A stretch of DNA of 25,777 nt from Pseudomonadota bacterium (lineage in GTDB: Bacteria > Pseudomonadota > Gammaproteobacteria > Burkholderiales > Burkholderiaceae_B). This document shows positions 1 through 7,752 of the stretch, one piece after another (position 1 is the first letter of the stretch; each line of letters starts with the position of its first letter). The stretch covers positions 1 through 25,777 of the forward strand of contig JAFACG010000051.1 in NCBI GenBank assembly GCA_023425645.1, in the 5' to 3' direction. The notes under the pieces were generated by a model. The model was not told the origin of the DNA. It saw only the letters and a list, made by a program, of their open reading frames with translations, and did no database searches. The position numbers and the translations under genes are program-made.

Positions 1-84
1 GTTCGGCGACGCGGAGCGAGGACAAAAGAAGGTCGGCAGTACGGGGCAGCGCCGGGCAGCTGCTGAAGTGGAAATGGACACAGC

Positions 85-738
85 TTAAACTAACCGGCTG
101 AGTGTCTTGACTAATGGGTCCACTTTAGCCTTCATCATGTCGCAAAGGCTCAATAACGGCCCATGCAGAATTTCTTGAGCCACGCACTGATCCACAGCAT
201 ACGAAATCTGCTTCAGCACCTCTAAGGCCTGCGCATTCAAGTCACGCGAAATCCGATCAATTACTATCGCTTTGGCAGTCCGATTGCCCAGCACCCCGTC
301 CCGCAGAGCATCGAGATCTTCCCACTTCAATTCACTAAGGTAGAAAGACAAGGATTCCATTGCGCCGGGCAGATTGGCCAAATTGCCCTGTGTCAGATTG
401 GCCAGCTGTTCCAGTTCCTCGATGATTTTGCCCCGGGCTTTGGCATCGTTCGTCCGAGCCGTCAGCAGGCCCAGCATATTGCCGATGCGACGACTGTTGT
501 CGTGGCGCTGAGTCATGTATCCGTGCTGTGCCCGTACTTCAGGAGAAGCGCGGCTGAAGCGAAATTTCAGCTCGGCCAACGCATCGCGAACCTTCGGCGG
601 CAAGCTGCGCCTGACAGGCGCCGTGCCGCCCTGCACTGGTTTGAAACGCAGATTGCCGACGGTGCCCAGAGGACCGGGCGCAAAGCCCTGCGGCTGTAGA
701 TCTTGGACACTCGTCTGGCTGGAGGATTGAACGTTCAT
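85..738 (-). CDS. Hypothetical protein, 217 aa, mostly helical, possibly secreted
   Basis: I do not recognise this protein. The start at 738 (MNVQSSSQTS) is preferred over the longer frame to 774 because an AAGGA-like ribosome binding site sits eight bases upstream. The first 50 residues are rich in Ser, Gln, Pro and Gly and look disordered. From about residue 50 the sequence looks helical and soluble, with no signal peptide, no membrane segment and no known catalytic motif. A flexible, Ser/Gln-rich N-terminus on a helical body is typical of type III secretion substrates, but that is only a resemblance and no secretion or chaperone gene is visible here. It stands alone, facing the left edge of the window. 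Being a real gene is fairly likely; the function is unknown. Confidence 0.6.
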   Translation of the reverse strand: MNVQSSSQTSVQDLQPQGFAPGPLGTVGNLRFKPVQGGTAPVRRSLPPKVRDALAELKFRFSRASPEVRAQHGYMTQRHDNSRRIGNMLGLLTARTNDAKARGKIIEELEQLANLTQGNLANLPGAMESLSFYLSELKWEDLDALRDGVLGNRTAKAIVIDRISRDLNAQALEVLKQISYAVDQCVAQEILHGPLLSLCDMMKAKVDPLVKTLSRLV

Positions 739-1106
739 GGTGATTTTCCTTGAAAAAGTCGGCCTCCCATACAAACTCAGTAACGGGCGAATGCCTCGTG
801 TTCCTTCGCCGACGAAGCCGGTACGCCGCCGCTTGGTCCATGTAACGCAATCCCGCGACGAGGTTCACGCCTGATTTTCGAAGGCCGGTTCGCTCTCAAT
901 CCATCGGCCCGCCAGCCCATCAGCCTAACCTTACGCAGCGGCCCGCCAAACGGTCATAGAGATGGCGCGCTGGTCCCGCGCGAAGTCCAACACCCGTGAC
1001 GACACCCGGCTGATAAAGTTGTGAATAACAGGCTTTTCCCCAAATAAAAAAGCCCTGAAAAAACAGGGCTTTAGGAAAAAAGCGGGCAGCACAACATCGT
1101 CAAAGC
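739..1106. other. Intergenic stretch without a convincing gene
   Basis: No open frame here has a good start and ribosome binding site; the frame running through 539-868 on the minus strand is an overlap artefact of the neighbouring gene. The only clear element is the terminator hairpin at 1041-1072. The promoter of the 217-residue gene should lie in the left part, but I see no strong -35/-10 pair. Confidence 0.5.
1041..1072 (-). terminator. Rho-independent terminator of the YafY-type regulator
   Basis: AAAGCCCTG (1049-1057) and CAGGGCTTT (1064-1072) form a perfect nine-base-pair stem with a six-A loop. Read on the minus strand the stem is followed by a T-rich tract (TTTTTTATTT). It lies about 35 bases past the stop of the regulator gene, as expected for its terminator. 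Confidence 0.85.
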
Positions 1107-1808
1107 TTAGGCATCAGGCACGTAACGTATATCAGCCTGTGTTTCGCGCCATTCTCGAAGCAGGTCTGTTCGACGCTTCGGATAGCGTTCTTCAAGATCT
1201 ACAAGAGCTGTTATCCGGTCAGTTCGAAAATGGCGGAAATCAGTTTTTATTTCGCACCAGCAGACCAATATTCGAAAATGTTGAAAATATCCCAAAGCGA
1301 AAGGCCATACAACCCTGTCCGATTCGTTTCCCGCACCATCAACATAAGTCATACGAAGCTTTTTTTGATTGCGGATCGCAGCCCGAGCGGCGCTGAGATC
1401 GACAATTTCAACATCTTTGATCATCCTCGGCCCAACGAACAAGGCTGTACTTTCCAGTTTTTCCTTCAATGTGTCTGGCAACACGGCCGAGATTTTGGCG
1501 AGTGCGTCAGAGGCAGCTCTTGCTACGGGCTCGTCTGCGAACTTGGCCACCCAACGAAACCCGAGCATCAAGGCCTCCAGTTCGGCTTGAGAGAACATCA
1601 GAGGCGGCAGCATAAAGCCAGACCGGAGGATATAACCTACGCCAGGCTCACCCTCTATGTCTGCGCCCTGCGCCTGAAGTGATGCAATATCCCGATATAG
1701 AGTGCGAATGCTGATCCCGAGTTCGTCAGCAAGCCGCGCTCCACTCACCGGACGCTTATGCCGGCGCAGCACCTGCAAAAGAGACAATAATCGTTCCGCA
1801 CGAATCAT
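1107..1808 (-). CDS. YafY-family HTH/WYL-domain transcriptional regulator
   Basis: A 233-residue DNA-binding regulator. Residues 3-60 form a winged helix-turn-helix of the DeoR/HTH_11 type (RLLSLLQVLRRH, then LADELGISIRTLYRDIASL). Residues about 135-225 carry a WYL-type ligand-sensing domain with the sequence GYFQHFRILVCWCE. Length and architecture match YafY-family repressors. It is divergent from a VOC-fold gene starting at 1883, and a perfect inverted repeat lies between them, next to its own start. This layout suggests that it represses both itself and the neighbour until an unknown effector binds. The ATG at 1808 directly begins the HTH domain, so the start is secure. The effector is not predictable; WYL domains in other proteins sense nucleic acids or small ligands. 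Confidence 0.9.
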   Translation of the reverse strand: MIRAERLLSLLQVLRRHKRPVSGARLADELGISIRTLYRDIASLQAQGADIEGEPGVGYILRSGFMLPPLMFSQAELEALMLGFRWVAKFADEPVARAASDALAKISAVLPDTLKEKLESTALFVGPRMIKDVEIVDLSAARAAIRNQKKLRMTYVDGAGNESDRVVWPFALGYFQHFRILVCWCEIKTDFRHFRTDRITALVDLEERYPKRRTDLLREWRETQADIRYVPDA

Positions 1809-1815
1809 GGGTCAA

Positions 1816-1836
1816 TACTGCCATTTTTTGGCAGTA
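1816..1836. promoter_or_regulatory. Operator: inverted repeat TACTGCCA-N5-TGGCAGTA
   Basis: TACTGCCA (1816-1823) and TGGCAGTA (1829-1836) are perfect eight-base arms around a five-T spacer. The site lies between the divergent regulator and VOC genes, seven bases upstream of the regulator start codon. Palindromes with CTGCCA/TGGCAG halves next to YafY-type genes are what I would expect for autoregulation. A CATAAT hexamer at 1845-1850 could be the -10 element of the VOC gene, which would put the operator over its -35 region. Confidence 0.8.
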
Positions 1837-1882
1837 GTGTCATGCATAATCATCCTGTGGACAACAGCACCGGAGGCCCATG

Positions 1883-2251
1883 ATGACAACACCGAACCTC
1901 ATACTCCTTTATGTCGAAGACACTGCAACGAGCAGCCGATTCTATGAAAAACTGCTCAATAAAGCGCCTGCAGCGTCGTTCCCAACCTATGCTGCCTTCG
2001 AATTCGACAATGGCCTCAACCTCGGTTTGTGGTCCACGAAGGCTGCAAACTTCGTTTCTTCAGGAACGGGACATCGTTCGGAACTGGCGTTCATGGTAGA
2101 AGATGACGCCGCCGTGGACCGGCTCTACGAAGCCTGGCGGGCCGTCGGCGTCTCCATCGAGCAAGAGCCGAACATCGCAGTTTTCGGACGTACTTTTGTC
2201 GCCCTCGACCCCGATGGGCATCGATTACGCGTCTGCACGCCCGATGAATAG
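1883..2251 (+). CDS. VOC-family (glyoxalase/bleomycin-resistance fold) protein
   Basis: A 122-residue protein of the vicinal-oxygen-chelate superfamily. It has the typical N-terminal strand and helix (LILLYVEDTATSSRFYEKLL), a central ELAFMVED strand with a following helix, and the C-terminal FGRTFVALDPDGHRLRV strand pair. The second of two adjacent ATGs (1883) is chosen because GGAGG at 1872-1876 is then six bases away. The family includes glyoxalases, dioxygenases and antibiotic-binding proteins, and the substrate cannot be assigned. It is divergent from a YafY-type regulator and shares its operator, so expression is probably inducible. The fold is confident; the function is open. Confidence 0.88.
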   Translation: MTTPNLILLYVEDTATSSRFYEKLLNKAPAASFPTYAAFEFDNGLNLGLWSTKAANFVSSGTGHRSELAFMVEDDAAVDRLYEAWRAVGVSIEQEPNIAVFGRTFVALDPDGHRLRVCTPDE

Positions 2252-2319
2252 GAGTCGGGTAAGCTGCAATCTAAGAAAACAGCGCAGGAATCAAAACTTG
2301 CTCAGCAACATAAACGCTC

Positions 2320-2356
2320 GATACCATGCCGGAAGATGAAATCCGGACATGGCATC
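2320..2356 (+). terminator. Imperfect hairpin downstream of the VOC gene
   Basis: GATACCATGCCGG (2320-2332) pairs with CCGGACATGGCATC (2343-2356) apart from one mismatch and one bulge, with a ten-base loop. It is followed by CGACGCCTTTT, which is only a weak T tract. It could terminate the VOC transcript or be unrelated to it. Confidence 0.4.
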
Positions 2357-2425
2357 GACGCCTTTTCTCAATGGCACTTCCGTCGCACGCCACGGAAAAT
2401 AGCATTGACAATGTGTGTCTCACTG

Positions 2426-2439
2426 TTATTGATCAATAA
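2426..2439. repeat. Perfect 14-bp palindrome
   Basis: TTATTGATCAATAA is fully self-complementary and is followed by six T residues. It lies about 25 bases beyond the breakpoint of the RhuM-Fic pseudogene. It may be a protein-binding site or part of whatever DNA joined there. Confidence 0.5.
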
Positions 2440-2461
2440 TTTTTTCATCCAAGTCAAAAAC

Positions 2462-3247
2462 TTATACGTCTGTAAACGGGTGGTTCTTGATAAGGAAATA
2501 CAGCAAGTGCTCAGCGCGTTCCTTGCGGGTTGGATAAAGCAGGTCGCCGAACATCGTCTGTTCCAGATTGCCCAGGATGGCAGACAGACCCTCCCCTCGG
2601 TCACGGGCAAACAGTTCTGAAGTTTCGCCCCGCGAACATAATTCCTCGCCCAGCTCATCCAAGGCGCGGCGAGCCTCATCCAATCGCTGAATACCCTTCG
2701 CGGGCTGTGCACCAGCCAACAAACCCAAAGCGCCTTCGTCGTAGTCTTGCAGCAAGCGCCAAGTACGGGCGTAGCCCAGGATCAGACCGACAACCTCTTG
2801 CCCCAGATCCGAATCCAACTGCTGACGTGTCAGCATCAGCTCCAGCAATTCCACGGCTTGTTGCAGTTCGGCCAGGCCCTGCTGAGCCAGGCGATGCTCG
2901 TTCAGGCTGCGGCCTTGAGTCAAGTGCTAACGCAGCACACGGGAGGCCCATTGCCGAAACCGCGTGGCACGACTGGGGTTGACGCGTTAGCCAAGGAAGA
3001 TGATGGCGTCCAGGTTGTAATGCTTGAGCTGGTGCTTGCCTTCCTGGCGAACTATTAAGAAATCCTTAGAAGTTACCGTTTCGCTCAATTCTTCCGAAAC
3101 ATAGACACCACGCAGATGCATCAAGATATTTTCTGGCGTAGTACCCAATAAGTCATCAATCTGACGCTGCGTCAGCTACAGCGTCTCCCCCTCCAACCTG
3201 ACTTCTACCCGTTGGTTGCTGCCTTCAAATACAACGATTCCACTCAT
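2462..3247 (-). pseudogene. Decayed RhuM-Fic family gene (virulence RhuM / Fic fusion)
   Basis: Read as one frame from the ATG at 3247, this gives a RhuM-type N-terminal domain (MSGIVVFEGSNQRVEVRLEG, then LTQRQIDDLLGTTPENI and KDFLIVRQEG). A helical linker follows, then the start of a Fic domain. The frame is interrupted by three nonsense codons: TAG at 3176-3178 (codon 24, where the family has Trp), TAA at 2987-2989 (codon 87, where Tyr is usual) and TAG at 2927-2929 (codon 107). There is no frameshift. It then ends as HPFTDV-stop, where the Fic motif HPFxxGNKR should continue, so the catalytic loop and everything after it are missing. Fic domains usually transfer AMP to target proteins; this copy cannot. 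The family is common on genomic islands and next to restriction systems. Decay seems old for the nonsense codons, and the 3' end was lost by rearrangement near 2465. Confidence 0.85.
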
Positions 3248-3455
3248 ACACGGCCTTTGCGTCTGCGGGGGCAGATCACGCATCTTATCGTCATCTAGCG
3301 GCGCTGCACATGGCCGCCCTACCTACATCCAAGAAATGAGCGATCAACAACAAACCCAAAAGGATAGGAGCATGGTCATGACTTGAGACCATGGCATAAG
3401 GGCAAATCCCGTCTTGGTATCGACACATGCCGCCACGGCATATGTTTTACACACC

Positions 3456-3508
3456 ATGAAAAATGCCATTGATGATATGAAGCACATCATCAATGGCATT
3501 ATTTTTAT
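3456..3508. terminator. Bidirectional terminator with perfect 15-bp stem, 3' of guaA
   Basis: AATGCCATTGATGAT (3462-3476) and ATCATCAATGGCATT (3486-3500) pair perfectly around a nine-base loop. There is a T-rich tract on the plus side (ATTTTTATT) and a shorter one on the minus side (ATTTTTC). It lies about 40 bases beyond the guaA stop and should end the guaA transcript. It also insulates guaA from the accessory genes on its left. Confidence 0.9.
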
Positions 3509-3538
3509 TACATTAAATCAATGGCTTATGAAAGAACC

Positions 3539-5125
3539 TTATTCCCACTCAATCGTTGCCGGCGGTTTGCTGGACACGTCGTAGGTGACGCGGTTGATGC
3601 CGCGCACTTCGTTGATGATGCGGCCGGATACGCGCTTGAGCAGCGAGTATGGCAGTTCGGCCCAGTCGGCGGTCATGAAGTCGGAGGTCTGCACGGCGCG
3701 CAGGGCCACGACGTAGTCGTAGGTGCGGCCGTCGCCCATGACGCCCACGGACTTGACGGGCAGGAAGACGGCAAAGGCCTGGGAGGTCAGTTCGTACCAG
3801 CTCTTGCCCGTTTCTGGATCGATGGTGCTGTTCAGCTCTTCGATGAAGATGGCGTCGGCGCGGCGCAGCAGGTCGGCATATTCGCGCTTGACTTCGCCCA
3901 GGATGCGCACGCCCAGGCCCGGGCCGGGGAACGGGTGGCGGTAGACCATGCCGTGCGGCAGGCCCAGGGCCACGCCCAGCTTGCGCACTTCGTCCTTGAA
4001 CAGTTCGCGCAGGGGCTCCAGCAGCTTCAGGTTCAGGGTATCGGGCAGGCCGCCCACGTTGTGGTGCGACTTGATGGCCACGGCCTTGCCGGTCTTGGAG
4101 GCGGCCGATTCGATGACGTCCGGATAGATGGTGCCTTGCGCCAGCCAGCGGGCGGAGGTGAGCTTGCCGGCTTCTTCCTGGAAGATCTCCACAAATTCAC
4201 GGCCGATGATCTTGCGCTTGGCCTCGGGGTCGGTGACGCCGGCCAGGTGACCCATGAAGCGATCGGTAGCGTCCACGTGGATGACCTTGACGCCCAGGTT
4301 GTCGGCGAAGGTCTTCATGACTTGCTGCGCTTCGTTCAGGCGCAGCAAACCGTGATCCACGAACACGCAGGTGAGCTGGTCGCCGATGGCGCGGTGGATC
4401 AGCGCGGCGGCCACCGAGGAGTCCACGCCGCCGGACAGACCCAGGATGACTTCGTCCGAGCCGACCTGTTCGCGGATGCGGGCGACGGCCTCTTCCACGT
4501 AGTCGGGCATGTTCCAGTCGCCGACGCAGCCGCAGATGTCGCGCACGAAACGCTGGAACAGGGCCTGGCCCTGGACGGTATGGGTGACTTCGGGGTGGAA
4601 CTGCACGCCGTAGAAACCGCGTTCTTCATCGGCCATGCCGGCGATCGGGCAGCTGGGCGTGGAAGCCATGAGCTTGAAGCCGGCGGGCAGATCCGTGACC
4701 TTGTCGCCGTGGCTCATCCAGACCTTGAGCATGCCGTGGCCTTGCTCCGTGGTGAAGTCCTGGATGCCGTCCAGCAGGCGGGTGTGGCCGTGGGCGCGGA
4801 CTTCGGCGTAGCCGAATTCGCGGTGGTCCGAAAAGGTCACGGTGCCGCCCAGTTGCATGGCCATGGCCTGCATGCCGTAGCAGATGCCCAGCACCGGCAC
4901 GCCGGCCTTGAACACCGAGGCGGGCACCTTCAGGGATTCTTCGGCGTAGGCCGAAGCGTGGCTGCCCGACAGGATGATGCCCTTGAGCCCTTCCTGACTG
5001 GCGATGAATTCGTCCGACACGTCGCCGGGATGAATTTCGCAATACACGCCGGCTTCGCGCACGCGGCGCGCGATGAGCTGGGTGACTTGGGAGCCGTAAT
5101 CGAGGATCAGGATTCGCTGGTGCAT
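3539..5125 (-). CDS. guaA: GMP synthase (glutamine-hydrolysing)
   Basis: A 528-residue enzyme that converts XMP to GMP with ATP and glutamine, the last step of guanine nucleotide synthesis. The N-terminal class I glutamine amidotransferase has the full catalytic triad: Cys82 (GICYGMQ), His177 and Glu179 (QFHPEV). The ATP pyrophosphatase domain has the P-loop SGGVDSS at 231-237, and the C-terminal dimerisation domain ends PPATIEWE as usual. The start at 5125 ([13 protein letters not shown]) matches the normal N-terminus, and the open frame further upstream is not conserved. No clear Shine-Dalgarno is seen. A possible -10 (TAAAAT on the minus strand) lies at 5163-5168. guaB lies about 1.1 kb upstream on the same strand, separated by a plus-strand hydrolase gene, so the two are not one operon. 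Length is normal. Confidence 0.98.
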   Translation of the reverse strand: MHQRILILDYGSQVTQLIARRVREAGVYCEIHPGDVSDEFIASQEGLKGIILSGSHASAYAEESLKVPASVFKAGVPVLGICYGMQAMAMQLGGTVTFSDHREFGYAEVRAHGHTRLLDGIQDFTTEQGHGMLKVWMSHGDKVTDLPAGFKLMASTPSCPIAGMADEERGFYGVQFHPEVTHTVQGQALFQRFVRDICGCVGDWNMPDYVEEAVARIREQVGSDEVILGLSGGVDSSVAAALIHRAIGDQLTCVFVDHGLLRLNEAQQVMKTFADNLGVKVIHVDATDRFMGHLAGVTDPEAKRKIIGREFVEIFQEEAGKLTSARWLAQGTIYPDVIESAASKTGKAVAIKSHHNVGGLPDTLNLKLLEPLRELFKDEVRKLGVALGLPHGMVYRHPFPGPGLGVRILGEVKREYADLLRRADAIFIEELNSTIDPETGKSWYELTSQAFAVFLPVKSVGVMGDGRTYDYVVALRAVQTSDFMTADWAELPYSLLKRVSGRIINEVRGINRVTYDVSSKPPATIEWE

Positions 5126-5286
5126 GAAAATTTCGAGCCAATAAGAAAGCGGTAAAGGATCTATTTTACGCTGTGTCGCGTCGCTTAGGGAGGAGCAGGA
5201 CCGCAGCGGGAGCAAAATGTCCCGCCCGGCTGGCATTCGTGCGGCAAGGCGGATACAGTACATGCAGCCACATAGGGAGTTCCAGT

Positions 5287-6168
5287 ATGTCTTCGAGTCG
5301 TACCCCACACCTGACCGGCCCCATCGATCAGACCGAATCCGCACAGGCCAGCGGCCAGCAGGGCGGCGGATCCATCGCCCCTTCCTCGCGGCGCCACAGC
5401 CTGCCGCACGCCTTCTCCTACGATTGCGACACCCAGGTCGACGACGCCCCTTCCAGCCACACCTTCGTGCTGGTGCACGGCGCCTGGCACGGTGGCTGGT
5501 GCTGGTCGCGGGTCGCCGCCCGGCTCCAGGCCCAGGGCCACAAGGTCTACACTCCTACCCTGACCGGCCTGGGCGAACGCAGCCACCTGCTCAGTTCCAA
5601 CATCACGCTGGACACCTTCGTTGACGACGTGGCCAATCTGCTGCGCTGGGAGGAACTGTGCAATGTGGTGCTGGTGGGCCACAGCTTCGGCGGCCTGGTC
5701 ATCAGCGGCGTGGCGGACGTGCTGCCGCGCTGCCTGCGCCAATTGGTCTACCTGGACGCCTTCATCCTGCCCAGCGGCACCAGCACCTTCGACACCCTGC
5801 CCCCCAAAGTGGTGGAAAGCATGACGGCCTCGGCCGCCAAAAGCGTCATCCCCGCCGTGCCCCCTCCCCCGCTCAACGCCCTGGGCCTGCACGCCACCGA
5901 AGACCTGCACTTCGTGGGCCACAGGCTGACGCCCCAGCCGCTCAGCGTCTACCGCTCGGCGCTGCGCCTGCAGAATCCCATGATAGGCAATGCCCGCCCC
6001 TGCGCCTATGTCTCCTGCACCCAGCCGCCCTTCAAGGCCGTGGACACCTCCCGGGAATGGGCGCGACAGCAAAAGGACTGGGACTTCCGCGAACTGGACA
6101 GCGGGCACAGCGCCATGATCACGCACCCCGACCAGGTGGCCCGGCTCCTGCTGGAACTGGCGGACTGA
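5287..6168 (+). CDS. Alpha/beta hydrolase (methylesterase/hydroxynitrile-lyase-like)
   Basis: A 293-residue serine hydrolase. [13 protein letters not shown] (61-73) forms the oxyanion region, GHSFGG contains nucleophile Ser133, and [12 protein letters not shown] contains the catalytic His274. The [10 protein letters not shown] signature and [11 protein letters not shown] segment resemble the plant-type esterase/hydroxynitrile-lyase group, which is common in proteobacteria as uncharacterised esterases. The first 55 residues are a low-complexity Ser/Gly/Gln-rich extension that is not part of the fold; no signal peptide is evident. The ATG at 5287 is chosen because AGGGAG precedes it. The gene lies alone between guaA and guaB on the opposite strand and converges with guaB. 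Substrate unknown. Confidence 0.88.
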   Translation: MSSSRTPHLTGPIDQTESAQASGQQGGGSIAPSSRRHSLPHAFSYDCDTQVDDAPSSHTFVLVHGAWHGGWCWSRVAARLQAQGHKVYTPTLTGLGERSHLLSSNITLDTFVDDVANLLRWEELCNVVLVGHSFGGLVISGVADVLPRCLRQLVYLDAFILPSGTSTFDTLPPKVVESMTASAAKSVIPAVPPPPLNALGLHATEDLHFVGHRLTPQPLSVYRSALRLQNPMIGNARPCAYVSCTQPPFKAVDTSREWARQQKDWDFRELDSGHSAMITHPDQVARLLLELAD

Positions 6169-6179
6169 ACCATAGGCCA

Positions 6180-6218
6180 CAAAAGAAAACCGCCGGCAAC
6201 AAGGCCGGCGGTTTCTGG
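6180..6218. terminator. Shared terminator between the hydrolase and guaB
   Basis: AAACCGCCGGC (6187-6197) and GCCGGCGGTTT (6204-6214) form a perfect 11-bp stem with a six-base loop. On the minus strand it is followed by TTTTCTTTT, a good terminator for guaB. On the plus strand only GTTTCTGG follows, so it is weaker for the hydrolase. Confidence 0.85.
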
Positions 6219-6238
6219 CATGCAAGAGACTGTGAAGA

Positions 6239-7699
6239 TCAGTCGGCGCGGTAGTTCGGCGCTTCCTTGGTGATCTGCACGTCGTGGACGTGGGATTCAC
6301 GCACGCCGGCGGCGGTGATTTCCACGAACTCGGCCTTGGCGTGCAGTTCCTCGATAGACTTGCAGCCGCAATAGCCCATGGAGGCGCGCACGCCGCCCAC
6401 CAGCTGATAGATGATGGCGATGACGCTGCCCTTGTAGGGGACTCGGCCTTCGATGCCTTCGGGGACCAGCTTGTCGGCGTTGTTGGAGGGATCCTGGAAG
6501 TAGCGGTCGGCCGAGCCGTCCACCATGGCGCCCAGGCTGCCCATGCCGCGATAGGATTTGTAGGAACGGCCCTGGAACAGCACGACTTCGCCGGGGGATT
6601 CTTCCGTGCCGGCGAACATGCCGCCCATCATGCAGGCGGACGCGCCGGCGGCCAGGGCCTTGGACACGTCGCCCGAAAAGCGGATGCCGCCGTCGGCGAT
6701 CAGGGGCACGCCCGTGCCTTCCAGCGCCTTGGCCACATCGGCGATGGCGGTGATCTGGGGCACGCCCACGCCGGCCACGATGCGGGTGGTGCAGATGGAC
6801 CCTGGGCCGATGCCGACCTTGACGCAGTCCGCGCCGGCTTCAACCAGAGCGCGCGCCGCTTCGGCCGTGGCGATGTTGCCGCCGATGACCTGGATGCGGG
6901 GGAAATTCTTCTTGACCCAGCGCACGCGTTCGATCACGCCGCGCGAGTGACCATGGGCGGTGTCGACCACGACCGCATCGACGCCGGCGGCCGCAAGTTT
7001 TTCGACGCGTTCCTCGGTGCCTTCGCCCACCCCCACCGCCGCGCCGACGCGCAGCTGGCCCTGGGCATCCTTGCTGGCCAGTGGGTGCTCCGTGTTCTTG
7101 ACGATGTCCTTGACGGTGGCCAGGCCGCGCAGCTGGAACTGATCGTTGACGATCAGGACGCGCTCCAGGCGGTGGCGATGCATCAGGGCCTGGGCTTCTT
7201 CCAGCGTAGCGCCTTCACGCATGGTGACCAGGCGCTCCTGCGGCGTCATGACGTCGCGCAGCGGCAGGTCCAGGCGGTCTTCGAAACGCAGGTCGCGGTT
7301 GGTGACGATGCCCACCACCTTGCCGCCTTCGACCACGGGCAGGCCGGAGATGCCATGCTGGCGCTGCAGCGCGATGGCGTCGCGCACCTTCATGGTGGGC
7401 GTGACCGTGACCGGATCGATGACGATGCCGAACTCGTGGCGCTTGACGCGGGCCACTTCACGGGCCTGGGCGTCGGCGGACAGGTTCTTGTGGATGATCC
7501 CGATGCCGCCTTCCTGGGCCATGGCGATGGCCAGGCGCGATTCAGTGACGGTGTCCATGGCGGCGGACACGAGCGGGATGTTCAGGGTGATGTCCCGCGT
7601 GAAGCGGGTGACCAGGGATGTATCGCGAGGCAGAACCTCGGAGTAAGCAGGAACCAACAACACATCGTCGAAGGTCAGTGCTTTCTTGATGAGACGCAT
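6239..7699 (-). CDS. guaB: Inosine-5'-monophosphate dehydrogenase
   Basis: A 486-residue enzyme that oxidises IMP to XMP with NAD+, the rate-limiting step towards GMP; its product feeds guaA nearby. The catalytic loop GPGSICTTR places the active-site cysteine at residue 303. The two CBS domains that bind adenine/guanine nucleotides span about 92-205 ([11 protein letters not shown], then [10 protein letters not shown]). The C-terminal GSLGAMV and YKG segments are intact. The start at 7699 ([10 protein letters not shown]) is supported by GGAG at the right distance and by the family N-terminus. It lies 41 bases downstream of purL on the same strand, with a promoter-like TATAAT in the gap, so it may be read both with purL and on its own. 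Length is normal. Confidence 0.98.
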   Translation of the reverse strand: MRLIKKALTFDDVLLVPAYSEVLPRDTSLVTRFTRDITLNIPLVSAAMDTVTESRLAIAMAQEGGIGIIHKNLSADAQAREVARVKRHEFGIVIDPVTVTPTMKVRDAIALQRQHGISGLPVVEGGKVVGIVTNRDLRFEDRLDLPLRDVMTPQERLVTMREGATLEEAQALMHRHRLERVLIVNDQFQLRGLATVKDIVKNTEHPLASKDAQGQLRVGAAVGVGEGTEERVEKLAAAGVDAVVVDTAHGHSRGVIERVRWVKKNFPRIQVIGGNIATAEAARALVEAGADCVKVGIGPGSICTTRIVAGVGVPQITAIADVAKALEGTGVPLIADGGIRFSGDVSKALAAGASACMMGGMFAGTEESPGEVVLFQGRSYKSYRGMGSLGAMVDGSADRYFQDPSNNADKLVPEGIEGRVPYKGSVIAIIYQLVGGVRASMGYCGCKSIEELHAKAEFVEITAAGVRESHVHDVQITKEAPNYRAD

Positions 7700-7723
7700 G
7701 CTTTTTACTCCGTCCAAAAATGG

Positions 7724-7752
7724 ATTATACGCGCAAGCATTTAAGCAATCCA
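7724..7752 (-). promoter_or_regulatory. Putative guaB promoter
   Basis: A perfect -10 hexamer TATAAT occupies 7724-7729 on the minus strand. Seventeen bases further is TGGATT (7747-7752), only a three-of-six match to the -35 consensus and lying inside the end of purL. Transcription would begin about 20 bases before the guaB start codon. Confidence 0.5.

Noticed and set aside
2..88. Possible C-terminal end of a plus-strand gene at the left edge
   Set aside because: All three plus frames are open for most of this short stretch, so no frame can be chosen and no family is recognisable.
3371..3393. Hairpin CATGGTC / GACCATG upstream of the guaA terminator
   Set aside because: Only a seven-base stem with no T tract or associated gene; likely chance.
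5185..6300. 371-codon minus-strand frame opposite the first alpha/beta hydrolase
   Set aside because: The plus-strand frame has a full catalytic triad and ribosome binding site, and the minus frame has no recognisable domain.
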